This document shows positions 32,892-41,183 of a stretch of DNA of 64,000 nucleotides, piece after piece (position 1 is the stretch's first letter; each line of letters begins with the position of its first letter). This stretch comes from Winogradskyella sp. (GTDB taxonomy: Bacteria > Bacteroidota > Bacteroidia > Flavobacteriales > Flavobacteriaceae). Location of the stretch: contig PBLD01000017.1 in assembly GCA_002722255.1 (NCBI GenBank), positions 1 to 64,000 of the forward strand, written 5' to 3'. A model generated the notes under the pieces. That model made no database searches, was not told where the DNA came from, and saw only the letters and a program-made list of their open reading frames with translations. The position numbers and the translations under genes were made by a program.

Positions 32892-34922
32892 TTATTCTTT
32901 TTTTATTACGACAGAATTTACAGCTTTATCATGTATTGCTGTTTTGTTGTCACTAAAACTTATACTAATAAGCGAAATCCATCCTAATAAACTTTTTAAT
33001 AAAAATCTCAACATGGCATTTGGAAAAGCAATGTTTTTATCAATATTATTACTTCTTCTAACAGTTATGTTTGCTGCTGAGTGACCAATAGTTCCACCAT
33101 TAAAAGCTGTCATAAGTGGGTCATACAACAGAAAAATCAGTACCCATGAAACAACTTTTATATTATTGGGAACATTTCCTAAAAATGAAAATAAAACAGA
33201 AAAGGCATACATAAAAATTAATAAAATTAATGAGTCTATTAAAACAGCCTTTACTCTGTCATTTATTGATGCATAAACAGCTGTAGTACCTGATATTTTT
33301 TCATTTTCATCTAACTTCTTCTTTTTTAACCATTTGTTGACTAGATAAATAACTAATAATAAAAATAAAAACGGGATAAAATAGGATGTGGATTTACCAC
33401 TTCCACTCACAGTTGTAAAGATTCTGTCCCAACGGAATTTCCAGTTTTTAATACCGCCTTTCATTAGTCCATCTATACTCATCCAAATAAATACAGGTTT
33501 ACCAAAAATATGGTCATAAGGGACAAATCCCCAATATCTACTATCAATAGAGTTATTTCTGTTGTCTCCCATCATCCAGTAGTAATCTTGCTTAAAAGTG
33601 TAGGATGTTGCTAATTTATCGTTAATATAAATTTCATCACCACGTGTAACAACCTTGTTCCCTTCGTACTCACCAATCGCACGTTTGTATAATCCTATGT
33701 TTGTTTTGTCTAGTGCTACGGTTGCACCAGCTTTAGGAATCCAAAGAGGGCCAAAGTAATCAGTGTTCCAGTCGTTGTGATAATTATCCCTTGGAAAAAC
33801 ATTGCCAGAAATACCTTTTTCTTGAGTCACCCGTTCTACACTAGCTACATTTGGCTGTACTCTTAGCTTTTTAACAGCTTCGTCTGAAGCTGCAGCTAGA
33901 TAGAATGTACCATCGGCATTAATTCTAAAACCATCATCAATATCAGCTTTATCTAGCATGTTATAAAACATACGTTCTTCACTTGCTGAACTTATAGGCT
34001 TTTTTAATGTTAATTTATATGAAAACTGTAAATGAGATCTTGGTGGTAAAACATTTTGTTTGCCGTTTATAAATACATAACCATCTCTTATTTCTAATGT
34101 GTCACCAGGAGTAGCCACACAGCGTTTTACCAGATTGGTCTTTTTGTCTATTGGCTTGTAGTAATTACGATCTGGATTGAAATCGTTCATATCCAAAAGC
34201 GTATCTGCAGGTTGGTTAAAAACAACAATATCGTTGCGTTCTACATTTTCAAAACCAGGTAGTCTAAAATAAGGTAACTGTAGTTTGTTTTTCCAAGACG
34301 TGTTTCTCTCATCATAGTTATCACTAAATAAGTAAGATTTGGTTCCTAATTTTGGAATTGTATCGTGTACCATTGGTGCTGCTACAGTAGTCATTGGAGC
34401 TCTGGCACCATAATGTATCTTACTCACAATAAGAAAATCACCAACTAATAACGATTTCTCTAAAGATGATGATGGTATAACAAACGGTTGAAAAAAGTAT
34501 GTGTGTACAATGGTTGCTGCAACAATAGCGAATAGAATAGAAGTAATCCATTCACCAGCAGAGGTTTTTGGTTTTAGTTGTCTATTTTCAATGTATTTAA
34601 CATCTTCAACGTAGTTTAAGTAATAGAGATAAAAACCAAGAGTTACAATACAAATTAAAGCATCTAATTTACTGTCTTTACCAAATGCTCTTGCTGTTTC
34701 TACCCAAGCAGCAGGAATCATAATAAGATTTACAATAGGTAAAAACATAAGAATAACCCACCACCAAGGACGCGAAATAATCTTCATTAAGATTACTGCA
34801 TTATAAACAGGTACAAATGCTTCCCAGGCTTGTCTGCCAGCTTTAACATAAAGTTTCCATGTGCCTAAGCCATGAATAATTTGTAATATCAGTAAAAAAA
34901 TAAACCACTCTGTCCAAGTCAT
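32892..34922 (-). CDS. lepB: Signal peptidase I with N-terminal membrane domain and C-terminal RDD domain
   Basis: A 676-residue type I signal peptidase that removes Sec signal peptides. The N-terminal 110 residues form a DUF5684-like membrane region (several spans). A further anchor at about 124-142 is followed by the catalytic core: Ser153 in IPSSSLEKSL, Lys266 in LVKRCVATPGD, and a later MGDNRNNSIDSRYWG box. Two long insertions separate the core boxes, as usual in Bacteroidetes. From about 553 to the end, INDRVKAVLIDSLILL, LLYDPLMTAFNGGTIGH and SDNKTAIHDKAV form an RDD membrane domain. This last part is unusual; flavobacterial LepB proteins are commonly about 100 residues shorter. It follows dapB by 61 bases and precedes wbqC. 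Confidence 0.92.
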   Translation of the reverse strand: MTWTEWFIFLLILQIIHGLGTWKLYVKAGRQAWEAFVPVYNAVILMKIISRPWWWVILMFLPIVNLIMIPAAWVETARAFGKDSKLDALICIVTLGFYLYYLNYVEDVKYIENRQLKPKTSAGEWITSILFAIVAATIVHTYFFQPFVIPSSSLEKSLLVGDFLIVSKIHYGARAPMTTVAAPMVHDTIPKLGTKSYLFSDNYDERNTSWKNKLQLPYFRLPGFENVERNDIVVFNQPADTLLDMNDFNPDRNYYKPIDKKTNLVKRCVATPGDTLEIRDGYVFINGKQNVLPPRSHLQFSYKLTLKKPISSASEERMFYNMLDKADIDDGFRINADGTFYLAAASDEAVKKLRVQPNVASVERVTQEKGISGNVFPRDNYHNDWNTDYFGPLWIPKAGATVALDKTNIGLYKRAIGEYEGNKVVTRGDEIYINDKLATSYTFKQDYYWMMGDNRNNSIDSRYWGFVPYDHIFGKPVFIWMSIDGLMKGGIKNWKFRWDRIFTTVSGSGKSTSYFIPFLFLLLVIYLVNKWLKKKKLDENEKISGTTAVYASINDRVKAVLIDSLILLIFMYAFSVLFSFLGNVPNNIKVVSWVLIFLLYDPLMTAFNGGTIGHSAANITVRRSNNIDKNIAFPNAMLRFLLKSLLGWISLISISFSDNKTAIHDKAVNSVVIKKE

Positions 34923-34983
34923 GATGTTATGTTTAGTCTAGTAGGTTGAAAAATATTTTAATTTGTTTCAATTGATTGGCAAA

Positions 34984-35685
34984 TTAACCAATGTTTAACA
35001 CATCTTTCATGCTAAAGATGCCTTTTTTATCTTTTATCCATTCAGCAGCAATTACAGCACCTAAAGCGAAGCCTTGCCTGCTGTGCGCTGTGTGCTTAAT
35101 ACTTATAGAATCTATTTCAGAATTATATGTTATTTCATGTGTGCCAGGAACTTCGGGTATGCGTTTGGCTTCAATATGAAGCTCATCAGAGTTCGGATTG
35201 TCTAATGTCCAACCTTTGTAATTTGTATTTTCAATAATTTGCTCAGCTAAAGTTATTGCAGTTCCACTTGGTGCATCTAACTTTTGCGTGTGATGAATTT
35301 CTTCAATTTCAGTACTATAACCTTCAACAGAAGCCATAAGTTGGCTTAATCTTGAATTAATTTCAAAAAAGATATTCACACCCAAACTAAAATTTGATGC
35401 ATATAAAAATGTACCATTATTAGCTCTGCAGTAGTCCAAAATTTCATCATAATGGTCTAACCAGCCTGTTGTGCCTGATATAACGGGAACACCAGCTTCG
35501 ATAGCTTTTTTTATGTTGTTTACTGCAGTTGAGGGAATACTAAAATCTATAGCAACATCTGTTTCAGAAAAATCGAATGTTGTGGTAGAACTTGTTGCCT
35601 TTATTGTAATATTATGGTTTCGGTCTAAAGCAATTGTTTCAATACTTTTGCCCATTCTGCCATAACCAAGTAAAGCTATATTCAT
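34984..35685 (-). CDS. dapB: 4-hydroxy-tetrahydrodipicolinate reductase
   Basis: A 233-residue NAD(P)H-dependent enzyme of lysine and diaminopimelate synthesis. GYGRMGKS (7-14) is the nucleotide site, and SGTTGW and FSLGVNIF follow. The active-site block EIHHTQKLDAPSGTAI contains the catalytic His pair and Lys. The protein is shorter than the E. coli enzyme (273) but typical for Bacteroidetes. Its ATG overlaps the stop codon of the DUF5683 gene (one base). The operon ordering parA-parB-DUF5683-dapB-lepB is well conserved in the family Flavobacteriaceae. Confidence 0.94.
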   Translation of the reverse strand: MNIALLGYGRMGKSIETIALDRNHNITIKATSSTTTFDFSETDVAIDFSIPSTAVNNIKKAIEAGVPVISGTTGWLDHYDEILDYCRANNGTFLYASNFSLGVNIFFEINSRLSQLMASVEGYSTEIEEIHHTQKLDAPSGTAITLAEQIIENTNYKGWTLDNPNSDELHIEAKRIPEVPGTHEITYNSEIDSISIKHTAHSRQGFALGAVIAAEWIKDKKGIFSMKDVLNIG

Positions 35686-36290
35686 TAGAATTTAAAGTTA
35701 AGAGTTAAGCCTAAATCTCCAGAGTTTTCTATTTGGTTATATTGGTAATGCGGACTTAAACTTAAATTTTCATCCACATTAAACTGAAGTAAATGTGCAT
35801 CTACATTGGCATCGATGATATTAAGCGCATATAAGCCAATAGTAACCAAAAGTGAAACTTCTTTGTTTCTTCTAAACTGTTGTTGTGCTCTAATTAGCCC
35901 ATCATTAGAAATGAGTGGATTTCCGTTGGCATCTGAAAATTCATCATCTGTAAAACCTGCTAATCGCCTTTTATAAGCATCTCTATAACGGTCGTATTGC
36001 TTATCGTTTCTTATATAAAAGTAAACACCTGTGCCTATTGCACCCCAAACAATTGGGATTTTCCAATATTTTTTGTTGTAAAATTGTCCTGCACCTGGTA
36101 AAATAGCAGAATAGAATGCAGCTTTAGAAGGTCTTAAAGGGTCTATTTCCTTTTTTTCTATAAGCGCATTGTCTATTAGAACGGTTTCTTTATCTAAACC
36201 AACGCTTGTACTATCATTTTCTACTTGAGCTGATGAAAATGATATAGAAATAAAGCAGAGAATGCCAAAGAAAAGCTTTTTATTTAGCAC
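35685..36290 (-). CDS. DUF5683 domain protein
   Basis: A 201-residue exported or membrane protein with a signal peptide (1-21, SFSSAQ). The characteristic block SKAAFYSAILPGAGQFYNKKYWKIP is followed by a membrane-like stretch (VWGAIGTGVYFYIRNDKQYDRYRDAYKRRL), and the C-terminus is strand-rich and ends in LNFKF, suggesting outer-membrane or periplasmic location. The function is unknown. It overlaps parB by 11 bases and dapB by one, so it is embedded between chromosome segregation and cell-wall precursor genes. Confidence 0.82.
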   Translation of the reverse strand: MLNKKLFFGILCFISISFSSAQVENDSTSVGLDKETVLIDNALIEKKEIDPLRPSKAAFYSAILPGAGQFYNKKYWKIPIVWGAIGTGVYFYIRNDKQYDRYRDAYKRRLAGFTDDEFSDANGNPLISNDGLIRAQQQFRRNKEVSLLVTIGLYALNIIDANVDAHLLQFNVDENLSLSPHYQYNQIENSGDLGLTLNFKF

Positions 36291-37185
36291 GCTGTACTAG
36301 TTTTTTAATTCTATTGAAATCTTCTTCAGAATGAAACGGAATTGTAATTCTTCCGCTACCATTTTTACCAAGTTTCACATCAATTTTGTGGCCAAAATAA
36401 TCTGAAAAATCTTTAATTCCCTTTTTTACATATTTAGGAATCTCGGTAGTTGTTTTATCTTGTTTAGCTTCCTCTTCTTGGTTATTAAGGTTTTTTACAA
36501 GTTGCTCAGTAGCCCTTACAGAAAGTTTGTTGCTGATAATTTTTTCATAAACTTCAAGCTGGTCTACGGGACTTTCAATATTTACCATAGCTCTACCATG
36601 ACCCATAGAAATAAATCCATCACGCATTCCGGTTTGGATAATTGGGTCTAGTTTTAGTAATCGAAGATAATTGGCAATAGTAGAACGTTTTTTACCTACA
36701 CGCTCACTCATTTGCTCCTGCGTAAGGTTAATTTCATCAATTAAACGTTGGTAGGATAATGCAATTTCTATTGGGTCTAAATCCTGTCTCTGAATATTTT
36801 CAACCAATGCCATCTCTAAAGATTCTTGGTCATTAGCAATTCTTATATAGGCAGGAATTGTTTCTAAACCAATAAGTTTAGAGGCTCTAAAACGGCGTTC
36901 TCCAGAAACTAGCTGATAGTTATTAAATGCTAATTTTCTAACCGTAATAGGTTGAATAACACCTAACTCTCTTATTGATGAAGCTAATTCTCTAAGCGAT
37001 TCTTCATTAAAGTTGGTTCTTGGTTGAAAAGGGTTAACCTCAATACTGTCAATATCTAGTTCAACAATATTACCAACAACTTTGTCTGCATTTTTGTCTT
37101 CTGCAGATTTTATATCATTTTCAGGATCTTTTAGTAACGCAGAAAGTCCACGTCCTAAAGCCTGTTTTTTTGTTGCCTTCGCCAT
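36280..37185 (-). CDS. parB: Chromosome partitioning protein ParB
   Basis: A 301-residue ParB/Spo0J protein that binds parS sites near the origin and uses CTP to slide along DNA. It has the N-terminal CTPase region with NPFQPRTNF and GERRFRA (the ParB boxes), a helix-turn-helix (EQMSERVGKKRSTIANYLRLL) and a C-terminal dimerisation domain (LGKNGSGRITIPF). The start overlaps the stop of parA by one base. A near-canonical parS 16-mer was not noticed in this window by eye. Presence of parAB often indicates that the origin is not far, but that is not certain in Bacteroidetes. Confidence 0.94.
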   Translation of the reverse strand: MAKATKKQALGRGLSALLKDPENDIKSAEDKNADKVVGNIVELDIDSIEVNPFQPRTNFNEESLRELASSIRELGVIQPITVRKLAFNNYQLVSGERRFRASKLIGLETIPAYIRIANDQESLEMALVENIQRQDLDPIEIALSYQRLIDEINLTQEQMSERVGKKRSTIANYLRLLKLDPIIQTGMRDGFISMGHGRAMVNIESPVDQLEVYEKIISNKLSVRATEQLVKNLNNQEEEAKQDKTTTEIPKYVKKGIKDFSDYFGHKIDVKLGKNGSGRITIPFHSEEDFNRIKKLVQRAK

Positions 37186-37952
37186 TACAATTCATTTTTC
37201 TTTATAAGCTCTTTTGCCAAGTTCAAATAATTGGCGGCACCTCTACTGCTTACATCATAGTTAATAATACTTTCTCCATAACTAGGAGCTTCACCAAGTT
37301 TCACATTACGCTGTATAATGGTTTCAAACACCATATCGCTAAAGTGTTTTTGAACTTCTTCTACAACCTGATTGGATAAACGTAAACGCGAATCGAACAT
37401 AGTAAGCAGCATGCCTTCAATGTCTAACGCTTGGTTGTGTATTTTTTGTACACTTTTAATAGTATTTAACAGTTTTCCTAAACCTTCTAATGCAAAATAC
37501 TCGCATTGAATAGGAATAATTACAGAATCGGAAGCTGTTAAAGCATTCAAAGTTAGTAACCCTAATGATGGAGCACAATCAATTAAAATATAATCATATT
37601 CAGATTTTAAACCTGAAATTGCTTGTTTAAGCATATACTCGCGCTCATCTTTATCAACAAGCTCTATCTCAATCGCAACAAGATCTATATGCGCAGGAAT
37701 AACATCTACATTAGGCGCATTAGATGCCATAATAGCTTCTTTTGCTGTTTTGGTATGTTCTAAAACCTGATATGACCCAAGCTCTACGGTGTCAACATCA
37801 ATACCCAATCCAGAACTTGCATTAGCTTGCGGATCTGCGTCTATAAGTAGGACTTTCTTCTCTAGTGCGCCTAAAGAAGCTGCTAAATTTACTGAGGTAG
37901 TCGTTTTTCCGACACCACCTTTTTGGTTAGCAATTGCAATGATTTTACCCAT
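37185..37952 (-). CDS. parA: Chromosome partitioning ATPase ParA
   Basis: A 255-residue ParA/Soj ATPase with deviant Walker A KGGVGKTT (11-18), ILIDCAPSLG as Walker B region, and SVIIPIQCEYFALEGL as the further family block. It forms ATP-dependent gradients on the nucleoid with ParB. It is the first gene of the minus-strand run that continues to 31954. The upstream gap (37953-38086) contains the terminator of the M16 gene and presumably the parA promoter. Confidence 0.95.
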   Translation of the reverse strand: MGKIIAIANQKGGVGKTTTSVNLAASLGALEKKVLLIDADPQANASSGLGIDVDTVELGSYQVLEHTKTAKEAIMASNAPNVDVIPAHIDLVAIEIELVDKDEREYMLKQAISGLKSEYDYILIDCAPSLGLLTLNALTASDSVIIPIQCEYFALEGLGKLLNTIKSVQKIHNQALDIEGMLLTMFDSRLRLSNQVVEEVQKHFSDMVFETIIQRNVKLGEAPSYGESIINYDVSSRGAANYLNLAKELIKKNEL

Positions 37953-38036
37953 TAAATGATTTGGTTTATTAAGGGTTTAAAAATACAATTTATTATGGGT
38001 TTTGAAAATTGAAGTTGTTAACATTAGAAAAATAAA

Positions 38037-38068
38037 AAAGCTGCTTGAAAATAGATTCAAACAGCTTT
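38037..38068 (-). terminator. Rho-independent terminator of the M16 gene
   Basis: AAAGCTG-c-TTGAA pairs with TTCAA-a-CAGCTTT around a 6-base loop; read on the minus strand it is followed by a T-rich tail (CTTTTTTATTTTTC). It lies 19 bases after the stop codon. Confidence 0.75.
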
Positions 38069-38086
38069 GATTTTTATGAGATACAA

Positions 38087-40945
38087 CTATTGTTTCTCTG
38101 GCATAAGTATTGCTTTTATATAACCATTGGTTAGATATTTTTTTGCTACATCTTGCACAGCTTTGGTAGTAATAGCATTTGTGTTTTCTTCAAAACTTAA
38201 AATGTCCTCTAAGTCACTTTTGTTATAATCGGCATTTTTTATTTGGGTTAACCAAAATCTATTTTGCTGTAAATCATCTTTTCTGGATAGTAACATTGCT
38301 TTTTTGACTTTGTCTAAATCGGCTTCGGTTGGTCCGTCTTTTATGATTTTTTCAAGTTCAGCGATAGAAGCATCTGCTAACTTTTCAGCATTGTCTGGTC
38401 CACAAGGGAAAGAAATACTAAAGTTAAAACGGCCATAAGGTAGCTTGCTTATAGATCCTCTTGCACCAGCGCCGTAAACACCACCTTCTTCTTCTCTAAG
38501 TTTTTCAATTAACTTAATGCTTAAGATTTCGCCTAAAGCGTTCATTGCTTTGGCTTCATCTTTATTGTATTCTGTTTCACCAGAAAACGTCAATCGCACT
38601 TGACTTTTTGGTTCTGTTCCTTTGTTGTAATTAAATTCATGTGATCCAGACTTTGGTCTAAAATCAAATACTCTGTACGTTTCTCTTTCTTCACTACTAG
38701 GAAGTGAGGCAATGTAAGTTTCGGCATATTCAGCTAGTTTGTCATCATCGACGTTTCCTACGAAGTAAAAGTGGAAATCTCCTGCATTAGCAAAGCGTTC
38801 TTTATATTTTTTGTAAGCTAGATCATAATTGGCATTATCTAAAGCTTCTTCGTCTGGGAAACCTGTATATCTTGGATTGTCTTCATTCAAAAACTCGCTT
38901 AAAGCTATAGAAAATGAAATGTTAGGATTAGAAAGAATATTGCCCAAAAAGGCCTTTTGCTTACTTATGTATGAAGCAAATGCTTCGGGATCTTTATCTA
39001 ACTTAGTGAAATATAAATGAATCATTTGAAACATCATTTCCAAATCTTTTGGTGAGGCAGAACCTCTAAAGCCTTCGGAATTTCCACCAATAAAAGGGCT
39101 AACTCTAACAATTTTACCAGAAGTTAACTTTGCCATTTCGTTTTTATCAACTCCGTCAATTCCGGCTTCAAATAAACCTCTGTTGGCACTAACCGTTTCT
39201 TTAAGTTCTTCATTAGTGTATAATGATGTACCACCATAACTAAAGGCTTCCATTAAGACTTCATCATTTTTAAAGTCTGTTTTTTTATAGGTTACTTTTG
39301 CACCATTGCTAAGAACAAATGTTTTGGTTTCGTTAAGTTTACCTTCATTGTTAGTTTGTCGTTCTACAATGCTTCCTTTTTTTGGTTTTACAGGCATTAA
39401 TTCCTCTCTAACAGCTTCATCTTCATAATCTTTAATGTCTGCATTTTCCACTTTGTTGAGTAAATCAATTACTTCTTGTTCTGTTACTTTTTTAAGGCCT
39501 TCTTTTTTAGGGCCAGTAAGAATTACCAATCTATTGTCGTCGTGTAAAAATTCAGAAATCAACCCGTTAACTTCTTTTAGTTGGATGGTTGGTAATTGAT
39601 TTTGAGCAAATTTGAAAACCCATTCAATACTAGGAATAGGACTTTCCTGTAAGAAATGTTGGATGTAACTATTTACAATTCTATTTGATTCGCGCTTGTC
39701 ATTGTTTTTAAATTGACGTTCTAAACGTGCTAAATAGTCCTTTTTTGCGCGTTCTAATTCAGAAGCTTTAAAGCCATAGCGCTTTACACGTTCGTTTTCT
39801 TCCAAAAGCACTTTTAGAGCGTCTAACTGACCAGTCTCATTGGTTTGTGCAAAAGATTGGTAAGCATCTTTGTTTCCTATGATGCCGCCTTTATACGAAA
39901 ATCCGTAAATAAACGGTGGGTTAGGTTTGTTGCTGTATTCTGCAAGACGATTGTTTATCATTTGATCAAAAAGACCTTCTACCATATTGTCTCTATAATC
40001 ACTTACTGTTTTTGTTTTTTTACGATTTCCTTTGTCTTTATAGTAAATTTGAACTTGACTACCAGTAGCTTCTTCGTCCCACTCAATAGCAACTAAAGTT
40101 TCTTTGTGGTTTTCAGAGTAAAATTCTTCTCTTGGCTTAGGGTTTTTAGGGTTTGTAAGTCCACTAAAATTTTCTTTAATCTTTTGTTCTAGTGTCTCAA
40201 CATCCAAATCTCCAACGGCTATAACAGCCATTAGGTTTGGTCTGTACCAGTCTTTTTGAAAATTTCTAATACTTTCATATTTAAAATTCTCAAGATTTTC
40301 TAAAGTACCAATAGGTAGTCGATCTGCATATTTAGATTTGTAAGCAATTTTGTTTAAATATTTAGATTGCATTCTTGTTGCCGCGCCCAAACGTGTTCTA
40401 TATTCCTCGATAACAACACCGCGTTCTTCGTCAATGTCTTTATCTGTAAGCAAAGCGTTTCCTGCCCAGTCTTGAAGAATCTGAAAACCTTTATCTAATT
40501 TTTCTGTATCGTCGCTCGGAATAGGAAGAATATAAACAGTTTGGTCAAAGCCAGTATAAGCATTAAGGTCTGCGCCAAATTCTACACCAATACTTTGCAG
40601 GTAGTCTACAAGTTCATTTTTCTCAAAATGCTTTGTGCCATTAAAATTCATGTGCTCCATAAAATGAGCAAGACCAAGCTGGTCTTCGGTTTCTAGAATA
40701 GAACCTGCTTTTAGTGCTAATCGTAATTCTACTTTGTCTTCTGGTTTACCGTTGTTTTGAATGTAGTAAGTAAGTCCGTTAGGAAGTTTTCCAATTTTCA
40801 CTTCTGGTGTAATGGGTAAGGTTTCAGAAGAGACAGATGTAGACACCTGTTTTTCGAGAGTTTTAGTTTGTGCACTTATTGAAAAACTAATACACAAACA
40901 ACAAATAAAAAATGTACTAAATACTTGAGAAAGTTTTGTTGTCAT
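38087..40945 (-). CDS. M16 family zinc metallopeptidase (two-lobed)
   Basis: A 952-residue exported peptidase of the pitrilysin/M16 family, with signal peptide (about 1-26). The zinc site HFMEH is at 94-98 within LGLAHFMEHMNFNGTKHF, with the downstream Glu in EERGVVIEEYR. Two more M16 repeats follow, and the inactive half ends in the conserved YGAGARGS and RF-containing blocks (REEEGGVYGAG). The long size corresponds to a protein with both active and inactive lobes. It is divergent from a second M16 gene at 41184, and the two share the promoter region 40946-41183 (238 bases, no gene). It degrades oligopeptides in the periplasm, by inference from the family. Confidence 0.92.
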   Translation of the reverse strand: MTTKLSQVFSTFFICCLCISFSISAQTKTLEKQVSTSVSSETLPITPEVKIGKLPNGLTYYIQNNGKPEDKVELRLALKAGSILETEDQLGLAHFMEHMNFNGTKHFEKNELVDYLQSIGVEFGADLNAYTGFDQTVYILPIPSDDTEKLDKGFQILQDWAGNALLTDKDIDEERGVVIEEYRTRLGAATRMQSKYLNKIAYKSKYADRLPIGTLENLENFKYESIRNFQKDWYRPNLMAVIAVGDLDVETLEQKIKENFSGLTNPKNPKPREEFYSENHKETLVAIEWDEEATGSQVQIYYKDKGNRKKTKTVSDYRDNMVEGLFDQMINNRLAEYSNKPNPPFIYGFSYKGGIIGNKDAYQSFAQTNETGQLDALKVLLEENERVKRYGFKASELERAKKDYLARLERQFKNNDKRESNRIVNSYIQHFLQESPIPSIEWVFKFAQNQLPTIQLKEVNGLISEFLHDDNRLVILTGPKKEGLKKVTEQEVIDLLNKVENADIKDYEDEAVREELMPVKPKKGSIVERQTNNEGKLNETKTFVLSNGAKVTYKKTDFKNDEVLMEAFSYGGTSLYTNEELKETVSANRGLFEAGIDGVDKNEMAKLTSGKIVRVSPFIGGNSEGFRGSASPKDLEMMFQMIHLYFTKLDKDPEAFASYISKQKAFLGNILSNPNISFSIALSEFLNEDNPRYTGFPDEEALDNANYDLAYKKYKERFANAGDFHFYFVGNVDDDKLAEYAETYIASLPSSEERETYRVFDFRPKSGSHEFNYNKGTEPKSQVRLTFSGETEYNKDEAKAMNALGEILSIKLIEKLREEEGGVYGAGARGSISKLPYGRFNFSISFPCGPDNAEKLADASIAELEKIIKDGPTEADLDKVKKAMLLSRKDDLQQNRFWLTQIKNADYNKSDLEDILSFEENTNAITTKAVQDVAKKYLTNGYIKAILMPEKQ

Positions 40946-41183
40946 CGATTGATGGTTTTAATGATTAATAGTTGAAAATTTATAAGAAAATTCCTTAAAT
41001 TTAAATATAAAATGCTCATAAGTAAAGAAATAACATTATTTTAACTAAATTTTTAGTTGAATATTGTTTTGTGTCCCTTAATATTTCTTTGTTTTCAAAC
41101 TTTAGATAGGCAATGAAATAATTTAACACAATTTTAGAATCTTAATATTTAACTTTAGCGTAACCAATAAATTAATCAAAAAC

